From: Aminicenans sp964648465
GTDB taxonomy: Bacteria > Acidobacteriota > Aminicenantia > Aminicenantales > Aminicenantaceae
Assembly: GCA_964648465.1 (NCBI GenBank)
Contig: CAZYMU010000015.1
Coordinates: 1-64,000, forward strand
Reading direction: 5' to 3'
DNA: 64,000 bases
How positions within the stretch are numbered: the stretch's first letter is position 1; every line of letters starts with the position of its first letter. The translations under genes were made by a program, and so were the position numbers. The notes beneath the pieces were generated by a model. The model saw nothing but the letters and a program-made list of their open reading frames with translations. It had not been told where the DNA came from and ran no database searches. Below are positions 50,978-59,606 of the stretch, in pieces.

Positions 50978-52131
50978 TGAAAATCTTCGAATATATCATT
51001 TTCAACATTGTGGAAAGCCTTCTGAGGTTTTTCCCTGTTCCGTCCAAAACGGGCCTGGTGAAAATAGGCAATCCGGCAGAAGACTCGCCTGTTTTCCTTA
51101 CATGTAATTATCATCTTACTGTACAAAGGGTTAAGTGGGCATTGAAGGGAAAGGATGCCTATCTTCTTGTTGCCAACAGCCGAGGCATCAATGTCTGGTG
51201 TGCTGTTTCCGGCGGTCATTTCACGAATCATGATGTAATTTCTGTTCTGAAAACCAGTGGAATAGAAGATAAGGTCAGCCATAGAAAAGTCATCCTTCCA
51301 CAACTTGCTGCAGCAGGAATAGAAGCCAGGGTCGTTCATAAAAAGTCAGGATGGAGAATCATATGGGGTCCTGTCAATATAAAAGATATTCAAAAATTCC
51401 TGGGGAACAGACTCAATAAGTCACCGGAAATGAGAGAAGTGCAGTTTCCACTGTTAAAACGTATTGAAATGGCTGCTGCATGGGCTTTTCCAATGTCTGT
51501 TGTGTTTTCTCTTATTACTTTATTTTTCTGGCAAAACACCGCAATCTCAGTTTTTTTTCTTGTCTGGGTGCTGTCCCTACTGATTTTTACCTGTTTCCCT
51601 CTATACTCGCCTTTACTCAAGCCTGGGAAAAGAGAGAGTGCGCCCAAATTATTGATTCTTAAGCGTTTTGTGTTAATTATTCTATTATTTACAGCCGTAC
51701 TTACAGTTTTAATAATGTTCTGCATTTTGACTGGGAATTGTTCTCTCGAATTTATTATTTTTTGGGGGATTGCATCTTTAGTCATGGTCTTTGTATTAAG
51801 CATAGATTTGGCCGGCAGCACTCCTCTTCTTAAGAGCAGTCTCTTTGAAGAAAAATCTTTAAGTGTTGTCATTGATACAGAAAAATGTAAAGGTTCTGCT
51901 TTTTGCATAGATGTTTGCCCCCGGAATTGTTTTTCAGTGGATAAAAGTGGCAGCACTGTATCTATATATCGTGCTGACAGGTGTGTTGGATGTGGCGCCT
52001 GTATTATCCAGTGCCCGTTTGACGCCATTTATTTCGAAAGTGCAGAGAGTGATAGAATAAATCCCGCGACGCTGAGAGAATTCAAGCTAAACATTTTGGG
52101 GAAACGCTCGATAAAATTGAACAACCGTTAG
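50977..52131 (+). CDS. HgcA-HgcB-like fusion: corrinoid-binding, membrane and ferredoxin domains
   Basis: A 384-residue membrane protein. Residues about 20-160 resemble the cobalamin-binding domain of the mercury-methylation protein HgcA: the cap-helix region reads RGINVWCAVSGGHFTNHD, with C75 at the place of the cobalt-coordinating Cys; true HgcA has NVWCAAGKGTF. Later HRKVILPQLAAAGI and WGPVNIKDIQKFL also fit. Four membrane segments follow (about 166-184, 187-207, 226-247, 253-273). The C terminus is ferredoxin-like: CVGCGACIIQCP is complete, but the first motif CKGSAFCIDVCP has Ser307 where a Cys is expected. This looks like an HgcA paralogue fused to an HgcB-like domain. Mercury methylation is not implied. 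Confidence 0.85.
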   Translation: MKIFEYIIFNIVESLLRFFPVPSKTGLVKIGNPAEDSPVFLTCNYHLTVQRVKWALKGKDAYLLVANSRGINVWCAVSGGHFTNHDVISVLKTSGIEDKVSHRKVILPQLAAAGIEARVVHKKSGWRIIWGPVNIKDIQKFLGNRLNKSPEMREVQFPLLKRIEMAAAWAFPMSVVFSLITLFFWQNTAISVFFLVWVLSLLIFTCFPLYSPLLKPGKRESAPKLLILKRFVLIILLFTAVLTVLIMFCILTGNCSLEFIIFWGIASLVMVFVLSIDLAGSTPLLKSSLFEEKSLSVVIDTEKCKGSAFCIDVCPRNCFSVDKSGSTVSIYRADRCVGCGACIIQCPFDAIYFESAESDRINPATLREFKLNILGKRSIKLNNR

Positions 52132-52158
52132 AGTATTCATTATATAAATAGGGAAATT

Positions 52159-53055
52159 CTATTTTTCCTCGAAAAGGTCAAGTTGCCCCCGTTTTATTTT
52201 CTCAATGATGTCGTCGAGAAGAGGATATTGTTTAAGAAGACTATTTGGGACATCGAGTTTTTCACCCGTCAGCATGTTTTTAATTTGAAGTGCATTTGCC
52301 AGTGCCTGTCCTCTATAGTGGTTGTTTGTAATGACAAAAACTTTTTTGCCTTTTTTTCCAAGTTCTTTTATTTTTTCAACCCAGTCTTGCAGTTCTTCTT
52401 TAGTGTAGAGATAGTTGTAACGTTCGTCCCGGCCCGCGTTTTCTTTAAACCAGTTTTTATAATTCCTGCCGTGAAGTCTTACATAGGAATATTCCGGATT
52501 AGTGCTGAGTGCACTGGGCTTGATAGAATTATGAAAAATCGGCTGGTCGATATTGCAGAAACATACTTTATATTCTGATAGGATGTTGTAGAAGTCAGCC
52601 CTGTCCCAGGAACCGTGCCTCACTTCAATGGCTAATGGATAACCAGCAAATAGTTTGAATAACCTGATTAAATATTCTGTATGAAAAGGCGTGTTGGCAA
52701 ATGACCAAGGGAATTGTAAAAGTATTGCTGCAAGCCTGTTTTTTGCCTTTAAAGGCTCAATACCGAACTTAAAATTATCCACATCCTTTTGGGAAAAACC
52801 TTTTCTTTTATGAGTAAAAACCTGGTGAAGTTTGATGCTGAAAAGAAACTCTGTTTGATTTTCCACTTTTTTTATCCAGGAGAGAGATATAGATATTGCT
52901 GGAGGTCTGTAGAATGTACTGTTTATTTCGACAATATTGATATACTGCGTCAGGTATATCAAAGAATGAAAATTTGCCCCTTTTTTTTCTGGATAAACAA
53001 TTCCTTCCCAATCCTTGTAACTCCAGCCCGCTGTTCCAACATAATATTGTGTCAT
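52159..53055 (-). CDS. DUF72-family (YecE-like) protein
   Basis: A 298-residue protein with the DUF72 TIM-barrel pattern: YYVGTAGWSYKDWEGIVYP start, VEINSTFYRPP, LAIEVRHGSWDRADF and the end VFVITNNHYRGQALANALQI. The family is widespread and lacks an established biochemical function. The C terminus ends GQLDLFE, a tail seen in many members. It is a single gene, converging on the HgcAB-like operon with a 27-base gap. Confidence 0.92.
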   Translation of the reverse strand: MTQYYVGTAGWSYKDWEGIVYPEKKGANFHSLIYLTQYINIVEINSTFYRPPAISISLSWIKKVENQTEFLFSIKLHQVFTHKRKGFSQKDVDNFKFGIEPLKAKNRLAAILLQFPWSFANTPFHTEYLIRLFKLFAGYPLAIEVRHGSWDRADFYNILSEYKVCFCNIDQPIFHNSIKPSALSTNPEYSYVRLHGRNYKNWFKENAGRDERYNYLYTKEELQDWVEKIKELGKKGKKVFVITNNHYRGQALANALQIKNMLTGEKLDVPNSLLKQYPLLDDIIEKIKRGQLDLFEEK

Positions 53056-53202
53056 GCTGATTCTATTTTATATAAATATTTATTAATATCAAATGCAAAA
53101 AAGATTGCTAAAAACTCATTTTTATATTATTATTTAAACTAATTTTTTTATTCCTAATCGGGAAGGCGGAAAAGTTGAATTCTATCTTTTCCTTGTCAAG
53201 TA

Positions 53203-54273
53203 ATGAAATTTAATATTTTCGTTATCAATCCAGGTTCCACCTCTACTAAAATGGCATTCTATGAGGACGAAAATGAAATATTTCAGGAGAATATATTTCA
53301 TAAGTCATCAGAAATTGCTGGATATAGGCGTATTATAAATCAAAGGGAATTCAGGAAAGATTTAATACTTAATTTTTTAGTAAATAAAAAAATCGAATTA
53401 AGTACTCTCCATGCTGTAGTAGGCAGAGGTGGCTTGTTAAAACCGATTCCCGGAGGAACCTATAAAGTAAATAAAAAAATGCTCCATGACTTGGAAATAG
53501 GTATTCAGGGTGAACATGCATCTAATCTGGGGGGCGTTCTTGCTTATGAAATTGCATCTGTAGCTGGGATACCTGCTTTCATCGTAGATCCTGTTGTGGT
53601 AGATGAATTTGATGATGTTGCAAGGATTACCGGCATTCCAGAGATTAAGCGGAGGAGCATATTCCATGCTTTAAACCATAAATCATGTGCAAGACTTGCA
53701 GCCAGAAAGTTAGGCAAAAGTTATGATGAATCAAATTTTATTGTAGCTCACCTTGGAGGAGGTATTTCAATATCGGCATTTAAAAAGGGCAGAGTCATAG
53801 ATGTGAACAATGCACTGAACGGTGAAGGCCCTGTTGCTCCGGAACGGGCTGGGACCTTGCCGGCATGGGACCTTGTTGAGCTTACCCTGTCAGGAAAGTA
53901 CAACAAAAACGAGCTTAAAAAAATAATCACTGGCAGAGGTGGTATGGTGGCTCTCCTTGGGACTAATGATATGAAAGCTGTCCTGGAAAAAATAAAAGAA
54001 GGAGATAAAAAAGCAAAACTTGTATTTGAGACCATGGCATATAAAATAGCAAAGGAAATAGGAGCTTGTGCCGCTGTATTGGCCGGTAATGTTGATGCCA
54101 TAGTTTTGACTGGAGGGCTTGCTTATTGTAATAAGTTTATAGAGCAAATTAAAAGATATATCTCGTTTATAGCAGAAGTATTTGTTTTCCCTGGAGGAGA
54201 TGAGATGAAAGCTCTTGCGCTTGGAGCCTTACGCGTCTTGAAGGTTGAAGAACAATTAAAAGAATATGTTTAA
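53203..54273 (+). CDS. buk: Butyrate kinase
   Basis: Converts butyryl phosphate and ADP to butyrate and ATP. The 356-residue protein starts VINPGSTSTKMAFYEDE and contains GRGGLLKPIPGGTYKVN, AHLGGGISISAFKKGRVIDV, NALNGEGPVAPERAGTLP and the end FPGGDEMKALALGALRVL, all characteristic of Buk in the acetate kinase superfamily. It starts a buk-ptb-ackA cluster. Branched or other short acyl phosphates could also be substrates. Confidence 0.94.
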   Translation: MKFNIFVINPGSTSTKMAFYEDENEIFQENIFHKSSEIAGYRRIINQREFRKDLILNFLVNKKIELSTLHAVVGRGGLLKPIPGGTYKVNKKMLHDLEIGIQGEHASNLGGVLAYEIASVAGIPAFIVDPVVVDEFDDVARITGIPEIKRRSIFHALNHKSCARLAARKLGKSYDESNFIVAHLGGGISISAFKKGRVIDVNNALNGEGPVAPERAGTLPAWDLVELTLSGKYNKNELKKIITGRGGMVALLGTNDMKAVLEKIKEGDKKAKLVFETMAYKIAKEIGACAAVLAGNVDAIVLTGGLAYCNKFIEQIKRYISFIAEVFVFPGGDEMKALALGALRVLKVEEQLKEYV

Positions 54274-54291
54274 AAACAGGGAGAAATAAAG

Positions 54292-55203
54292 ATGGAAAAA
54301 TTGACCGATTTAATAGCATTAGCAAAGGAAAAGACAACTAAAACACTGGCTGTAGCCTGCGGAGAGGATCCTCATACAATAGAAGCTGTGGCAAAGAGTG
54401 TAAAAGAAGGTGTTATAGAGGCAACTCTTGTTGGGAATGAGGATAAAATAAAGAGTGTAGCAGCAGCTTATGATGTTGATACTTCTTTATTTAGCATTAT
54501 TCATGAACCTGTGCCAGAAAATGCACTGAAAACAGCAGTTAAGCTGGTTAAAGAAGGCAAATGCAATTTTTTAATGAAAGGTTTGATGGATAGCTCCAAA
54601 TATATGAGGGCAATTCTTGATAAACAAGAAGGGCTTCTTCCTCCTGGAAAAATCATTTCGCATGTTACACTGGTAGATTTTCCTGATTATCCCAGAGTGC
54701 TTATAGTATCGGATGTTGCAGTCATCCCAAAACCAGATCTAAAGCAGAAAATAGCAATGACGAATTACTGTATAGAAGTTGCACATAAATTGGGAATTGA
54801 ACAACCTAAAGTATCAATAATAGCAGCTGTTGAAAAAGTAAATCCAAAAATGGAGGAGACTATTCATGCAGCAGTTATTTCAAAAATGGCTGAAAGAGGT
54901 CAGATAAAGGGTGCGATTGTTGACGGCCCGTTGGCTTTGGATGTTGCTGTATCTAGCGAGAGCTGCGAAATTAAAGGATTGAATTCTAAGGTTAACGGAG
55001 AATCTGATATTCTTATATTCCCAAATATAGAAACAGGGAATGTCTTTTTTAAAACATGTACAAGATTGGCAGGTGGTGAGATTGCCGCTGTTGTTGCAGG
55101 AGCAGAAGTGCCTTGTATACTTACATCAAGATCGGATTCGGAAGAATCTAAATTTTATTCAATAGTATTTGGAGCTTTGCTTGCAGAGAAGGGCATAAAC
55201 TAA
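54292..55203 (+). CDS. ptb: Phosphate butyryltransferase (PTA/PTB family)
   Basis: Exchanges CoA for phosphate on butyryl-CoA or related acyl-CoA to supply the kinase. The 303-residue single-domain protein shows the PTA_PTB pattern, including CNFLMKGLMDSSKYMRAIL, HVTLVDFPDYPRVLIVSDVA and ILIFPNIETGNVFFKTCTRL. GGGAGAAAT precedes the ATG. The stop codon TAA shares its last base with the ackA start (TAATG). Confidence 0.93.
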   Translation: MEKLTDLIALAKEKTTKTLAVACGEDPHTIEAVAKSVKEGVIEATLVGNEDKIKSVAAAYDVDTSLFSIIHEPVPENALKTAVKLVKEGKCNFLMKGLMDSSKYMRAILDKQEGLLPPGKIISHVTLVDFPDYPRVLIVSDVAVIPKPDLKQKIAMTNYCIEVAHKLGIEQPKVSIIAAVEKVNPKMEETIHAAVISKMAERGQIKGAIVDGPLALDVAVSSESCEIKGLNSKVNGESDILIFPNIETGNVFFKTCTRLAGGEIAAVVAGAEVPCILTSRSDSEESKFYSIVFGALLAEKGIN

Positions 55204-56546
55204 TGGATACTGTTATCTTAACACTTAACTGCGGGAGTTCTTCTATAAAATACAGGCTTTATAATTGGACAAAAAAGGAATCACTAGCAACTGGTATAGT
55301 TGAGCGTGTCATAGTAGGCGGATCTTTTTGTGTCCATGAGGTTCCCGGCCGGGGAAAGGTTATTATTGAGCAGGAATGTCCTACTCATAGGGAAGGAATT
55401 AAACTTGTGGTGGATTCTCTTGTTCACCCAGAATATGGGGTTATTAAGGATTTGTCTGTAATCCGGGCAGTTGGGCATCGTGTCGTCCACGGAGGAGAAA
55501 AATTCACAAAGTCTGTTGTTATTACGACTGAAGTCGTAAATTTTTTTAAAGAATTGACAGACATCTGCCCATTACATAATCCCCCAAATATACTAGGGAT
55601 CGAAGCATCTATGGAATTATTGCCTCATATAAAGCATATGGCGATCATGGATACAGCCTGGCACCAAACCATGCCTGAAGATGTTTATATATATGCAATA
55701 CCTTATGAATGGTACGAAAAATACGGTGTAAGGCGGTACGGATTTCACGGCACTTCGTTTTTATATGTAGCAAAACGTGCGGCAGTACTGCTTGGAAAGA
55801 ACCCCTTTGAATGTAATCTTATATTATGCCATATAGGCAATGGTGCATCAGCAAATGCAGTGAAAGATGGGATTTCATATGATACATCAATGGGTTTTTC
55901 TCCATTAGGAGGTCTTGTCATGGGCACGAGAGCAGGGGACCATGATTCAGCTATTTGCATTTATATTATGAGGAAAGAAGGGAAAACATTAAGGGAAATA
56001 TTTAATATCCTTAACAAAAAATCTGGCATTTTAGGAATAACCGGTAAGTATACAGATAGGCGGGATGTAGAAAAAGCTGCCGGACAGGGAGACAAACGGT
56101 CTAAACTGACAATTGATATTGAGGCGCATCGGCTTAAAAAATATATTGGGGCCTATGCAGCTTCATTAGGGAGAGTTGATGCAATAGTCTTCACAGCTGG
56201 GGTTGGTGAAATGAGCAGTCTTATAAGGGGGACATCACTTGATGGCCTTGAATTTATGGGTATTAAGTATGATAAAAGAAAAAATGAAATAGCAAAAACA
56301 AGGAATTCCGAAAGTGACATATCGGCACAGGATTCAAAGGTAAAAATATTTGTGATTCCAACAGATGAAGAAAGGGTATTTATCGAGGATGTTATTGCTC
56401 TGCTTGAAAACAAATATGATGTACACACTAATTTTACTTATAGATTCCAGTCAAAAGAATATACAAATAGTATGCGGGACATGGCTTTTGAAAAAGAATG
56501 CCAGGAAAGGCCTGAACTGCGTGAAATAAAAGCGGAAATTCCTTAA
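55203..56546 (+). CDS. ackA: Acetate kinase
   Basis: Makes ATP from acetyl phosphate. The 447-residue protein, somewhat longer than typical (about 400), has VILTLNCGSSSIKYRLYNW, RAVGHRVVHGGEKF, YGFHGTSFLYVAKRAA, the catalytic CHIGNGASANAVKDG and DTSMGFSPLGGLVMGTRAGD. The extra length is a C-terminal tail after position about 405 that is not in the classical fold. It overlaps ptb by 1 base, so butyrate and acetate kinases are co-expressed, and the same Ptb could feed both. Confidence 0.95.
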   Translation: MDTVILTLNCGSSSIKYRLYNWTKKESLATGIVERVIVGGSFCVHEVPGRGKVIIEQECPTHREGIKLVVDSLVHPEYGVIKDLSVIRAVGHRVVHGGEKFTKSVVITTEVVNFFKELTDICPLHNPPNILGIEASMELLPHIKHMAIMDTAWHQTMPEDVYIYAIPYEWYEKYGVRRYGFHGTSFLYVAKRAAVLLGKNPFECNLILCHIGNGASANAVKDGISYDTSMGFSPLGGLVMGTRAGDHDSAICIYIMRKEGKTLREIFNILNKKSGILGITGKYTDRRDVEKAAGQGDKRSKLTIDIEAHRLKKYIGAYAASLGRVDAIVFTAGVGEMSSLIRGTSLDGLEFMGIKYDKRKNEIAKTRNSESDISAQDSKVKIFVIPTDEERVFIEDVIALLENKYDVHTNFTYRFQSKEYTNSMRDMAFEKECQERPELREIKAEIP

Positions 56547-56567
56547 CTTATTAAGGTTTCTGAAAAA

Positions 56568-57539
56568 ATGAAGAAAGTTTCTGTTCTTTTATTTTTATTT
56601 TTTTTTCTTTTCATAAGCTGTAAAAAGGAAAAACAAGATCTTTATACTTTAGGGATTTTTCAAGTCAATGATGCTCCTACTTTGAATGTTGTGAGAAAAG
56701 CATTTATTCGTGCACTGGAGGATAATGGCTTCACTGATGGGAAAAACATCCGGCTTATTGTAAAAAATGGTATGGGTGATATTCCTGAAATTCATAGAAT
56801 TGCGCAGGAATTTGTTGCGCATAAAGTTGATATGATTATTGCTTTGTCAACTCCATGCCTTCAAGCTGCACTGAATTCAACACGAGAAATTCCTATCATA
56901 TTTTCTTCTGTGGCTAATCCTTTTTTGGTAGGAGTAGGGAAGTCTCCAGAAAATCATTTGGGGAATGTAACAGGAGTTTCTTCCCGAGGGCCTATTAAAC
57001 AAAGTTTGGCTTTTATAAAAAGTGTCATGCCAGGTGCAAAAAGAATTGGAACACTTTGGACTCCTTCAGAACTGAATTCGGAGTATTACCTTAGTCTTGC
57101 AAAAGAAAGTGCTGCTGAACTTGGGTTAGAAATTGTAGCTATTCCTATTGCAAACACGAGCGAAGTTTTGATTGCTGCCCAGCGTTTGATAAACAAAAAG
57201 ATTGATGCTATTTATCAGATATCGGATAATACTATAAATGCTTCTTTTGAAGCTTTGGGTAAGGTGGCGGAAGAAAATTCAATTTCTCTCTTTGGAGGGT
57301 TCCTGCTTTCTACTAGACTTGGAGCCTGCGCAGCCATGGGATGGGATTTTTACAACATGGGCTATAAAACTGGTGAGATTGCTTTAAGAGTTAAGAATGG
57401 AGAGAATCCGCTTGATATTCCTATTAAATACATGAATGATGTCAGACTTTATCTGAATTTAGGCGCGGCAGAAAAACAGGGAGTTAAATTTTCCCAGGAC
57501 ATCTTAAATAGGGTAGATAAGATTGTTGGGCTTGAGTAG
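56568..57539 (+). CDS. ABC-type substrate-binding lipoprotein (TrpX-like, PF04392)
   Basis: A 323-residue periplasmic lipoprotein with a lipobox LFISC at residue about 21. The fold is of the PF04392 family: LGIFQVNDAPTLNVVRKAFI, QEFVAHKVDMIIALSTPCLQ, GTLWTPSELNSEYYL and FGGFLLSTRLGACAAMGWDF are typical. Relatives bind tryptophan or other small ligands for ABC import. No permease or ATPase gene is adjacent, so it is orphaned here or feeds another transporter. Confidence 0.87.
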   Translation: MKKVSVLLFLFFFLFISCKKEKQDLYTLGIFQVNDAPTLNVVRKAFIRALEDNGFTDGKNIRLIVKNGMGDIPEIHRIAQEFVAHKVDMIIALSTPCLQAALNSTREIPIIFSSVANPFLVGVGKSPENHLGNVTGVSSRGPIKQSLAFIKSVMPGAKRIGTLWTPSELNSEYYLSLAKESAAELGLEIVAIPIANTSEVLIAAQRLINKKIDAIYQISDNTINASFEALGKVAEENSISLFGGFLLSTRLGACAAMGWDFYNMGYKTGEIALRVKNGENPLDIPIKYMNDVRLYLNLGAAEKQGVKFSQDILNRVDKIVGLE

Positions 57540-57589
57540 TTATAGCATCCGAAGAGGTAAATTTTGTATACTATTGCTAGAGGCAAGAA

Positions 57590-58054
57590 ATGAGGATTTG
57601 TGGGTTATTAAAAGAAAATCATATTTTTCTTGAATTAAAATCTGGGCAAAAAAAGGATGTTTTGCGCAAGTTTGTTCTTGGACTGAAAAAGAGAGGTTTA
57701 ATTTCCAATGAAAAAACCGTTCTTAAAGCTCTGTTGAAAAGAGAGGCTCTGGGGAGTACGGGACTGGAGAAGGGAATAGCAATTCCACATGCATTAACAG
57801 ATGAAGTGAGAGAATCTTTTATAGCTCTTGCTTTGATAAAAGATGGGGTGAACTTTGGTGCGGTGGATAAGATGCCTACGTACATCCTTCTTCTTTTATT
57901 AGGGAATAAAAAAAATCCCGGGATTCAACTTAAGATTCTTGCCCATATATGTCGTCTAGTAAAGGAAACAGAAATTGTACAGAAATTAAAAAAGCAAAAT
58001 TCGCCTCACGAAATTTGTATGACTTTGGAAGATGAAGAAGGGAAAATACTGTGA
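57590..58054 (+). CDS. PTS EIIA-type regulatory protein (fructose/nitrogen class)
   Basis: A 154-residue PF00359 domain with the phosphorylated His at residue 67 in EKGIAIPHALTDEV. No transport EIIB or EIIC gene is nearby, so a regulatory role like that of EIIA-Ntr is likely. It overlaps the next gene by 4 bases, and two antiporters follow, suggesting control of ion transport by phosphorylation. Confidence 0.88.
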   Translation: MRICGLLKENHIFLELKSGQKKDVLRKFVLGLKKRGLISNEKTVLKALLKREALGSTGLEKGIAIPHALTDEVRESFIALALIKDGVNFGAVDKMPTYILLLLLGNKKNPGIQLKILAHICRLVKETEIVQKLKKQNSPHEICMTLEDEEGKIL

Positions 58055-58386
58055 AGCTTCTGATATTGATTCTTAATAAAGTTGAAAAGTTAGAAGAAGT
58101 ACTTGAAGGGTTTATTGAAATAGGAATAACTGGAGCAACGGTTATTGAAAGTGTCGGAATGGGCCAGATACTTTCAGAAGAAGTACCGATTTTTGCCGGC
58201 TTAAGGTTTATGTTTGCAGGTGCCAAACCTCATAATAAGACAATCTTTTCGGCGATTAAAGACGAAAAAGAGAAACCTGCTATCAAGCTATTGCAAGATA
58301 TATTAGGAGATTTGAATGATCCTGGGACAGGAATTGTTTTTACAATTCCTATAGATAAAATTGAAGGGCTAATGCCTGAAATTTAG
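58051..58386 (+). CDS. Small PII-like (GlnB-superfamily) protein
   Basis: A 111-residue protein starting KLLILILNKVEKLEEVLEGF and continuing EIGITGATVIESVGMGQ, resembling PII-type beta-alpha-beta domains; a GTGIVFTIPIDKIEGL end fits the C-terminal strand. A conserved T-loop Tyr is not recognisable. The start is GTG 58051 overlapping the EIIA stop. Similar small PII-like proteins regulate transporters, which fits the downstream antiporters. Confidence 0.65.
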   Translation: MKLLILILNKVEKLEEVLEGFIEIGITGATVIESVGMGQILSEEVPIFAGLRFMFAGAKPHNKTIFSAIKDEKEKPAIKLLQDILGDLNDPGTGIVFTIPIDKIEGLMPEI

Positions 58387-58391
58387 TTTTT

Positions 58392-59606
58392 ATGCAAGCT
58401 ATATATGCCTTTGGCATTCTCATTTTAATCTCTTTTCTTGGGGCTCGGTTTGTTTTCAGAAGAAAGAATATATTTTCCCCTTTAAATTATTTCTTTTCCT
58501 CTGGTCTAATCTATATTTTTTTAGGTCTCTATCTCGGAAAGCACGGACTGAATATTTTGAGTGTTCAGGTTTTGGAGGGACTTACACCTCTTATCAGCCT
58601 CGGTTTGGGGTGGATAGGTTTTTTATTTGGCTTTCAGCTTGAGCGTAAATATTTGCGCAAGTTTCCAAGTAATTATATAGCACTTTCTTTCTTTCAGTCT
58701 CTATTTGTATTTTTTCTTGTTTTTGTAGTTGTTTTTTCAGCATTGAAACCTTTTTTTGCTTCTTATTCTGTTTTTCTTCTTTATGGCATGGCTGTTACCT
58801 TGGGGCTTCTTGCAAGTATGAATTCTCCTGCACTTCTGAATGCTGCCTCATCAAAAATTCCAGAAAAAGGAAATTATTATTATTTGGCTCGATTCCTGGC
58901 CAGCATAAGTGCATTCTGGGGTATAGTAGGCCTTGCTTTCATATCTTCCTTTTGGCATTTCCCTTTTTTTGAATCAAAGGTTTTTGAAAATGGGCTTTTA
59001 TTTCTGCTTATCTCAACAGCTTTTCCTTTTATCCTGGGCTATTTTTTTCATTTTTTAACTTTGAAAAAGACTTCTGAACAGGATCTGCTGGTTTATATTT
59101 TGGGATTAGTTTTTTTTGTTTCAGGTGCTGCTTTCTATTTTAACCTGCCGACTCTTTATGTATGCATGGTAATGGGCATCACTTATTCAAATTTAACAAA
59201 GATTCATGAAGAGATATATCCTCTATTCCTGGTAACCGAGAAGCCATTGTATATTGTTTTGCTGGTTCTTATAGGTGCTCTTTGGGATTTTAATATTAGT
59301 TATGAAGTAGCAATATTAGTAGCTTTATTGTTTGTAGTGAGAATTATTGGCTTTGTTTTTCCTCTCCGTTTATTTCAGAAAATTCTTAATTTTTCTTTTC
59401 CACTGCCAGCCGTTTTTGGACTTTGTTTTTTATCCTATGGTGGAATTGGAGTAGCATTTGCAGTAAGTATTAAATTGGCTTATCCGTTGGTACTTACGGA
59501 TGTTTTTCTTTCTTCAGCACTGATTGTTATCATTCTTAGTGAAATTTTAGGCCCATGGGCTTTAAAACTTTCTATTTTTCCCCTTGATTCTGAGAAAAAA
59601 ATATGA
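58392..59606 (+). CDS. Cation:proton antiporter-like membrane protein 1
   Basis: A 404-residue protein with about eleven or twelve hydrophobic segments, related to monovalent cation:proton antiporters (CPA2-like). The early GLYLGKHGLNIL segment and TLGLLASMNSPALLNAASSK in the middle resemble the discontinuous helices. It overlaps the next antiporter by 4 bases (ATGA). The two share a general layout, which suggests a heterodimer or a two-part transporter. Confidence 0.75.
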   Translation: MQAIYAFGILILISFLGARFVFRRKNIFSPLNYFFSSGLIYIFLGLYLGKHGLNILSVQVLEGLTPLISLGLGWIGFLFGFQLERKYLRKFPSNYIALSFFQSLFVFFLVFVVVFSALKPFFASYSVFLLYGMAVTLGLLASMNSPALLNAASSKIPEKGNYYYLARFLASISAFWGIVGLAFISSFWHFPFFESKVFENGLLFLLISTAFPFILGYFFHFLTLKKTSEQDLLVYILGLVFFVSGAAFYFNLPTLYVCMVMGITYSNLTKIHEEIYPLFLVTEKPLYIVLLVLIGALWDFNISYEVAILVALLFVVRIIGFVFPLRLFQKILNFSFPLPAVFGLCFLSYGGIGVAFAVSIKLAYPLVLTDVFLSSALIVIILSEILGPWALKLSIFPLDSEKKI

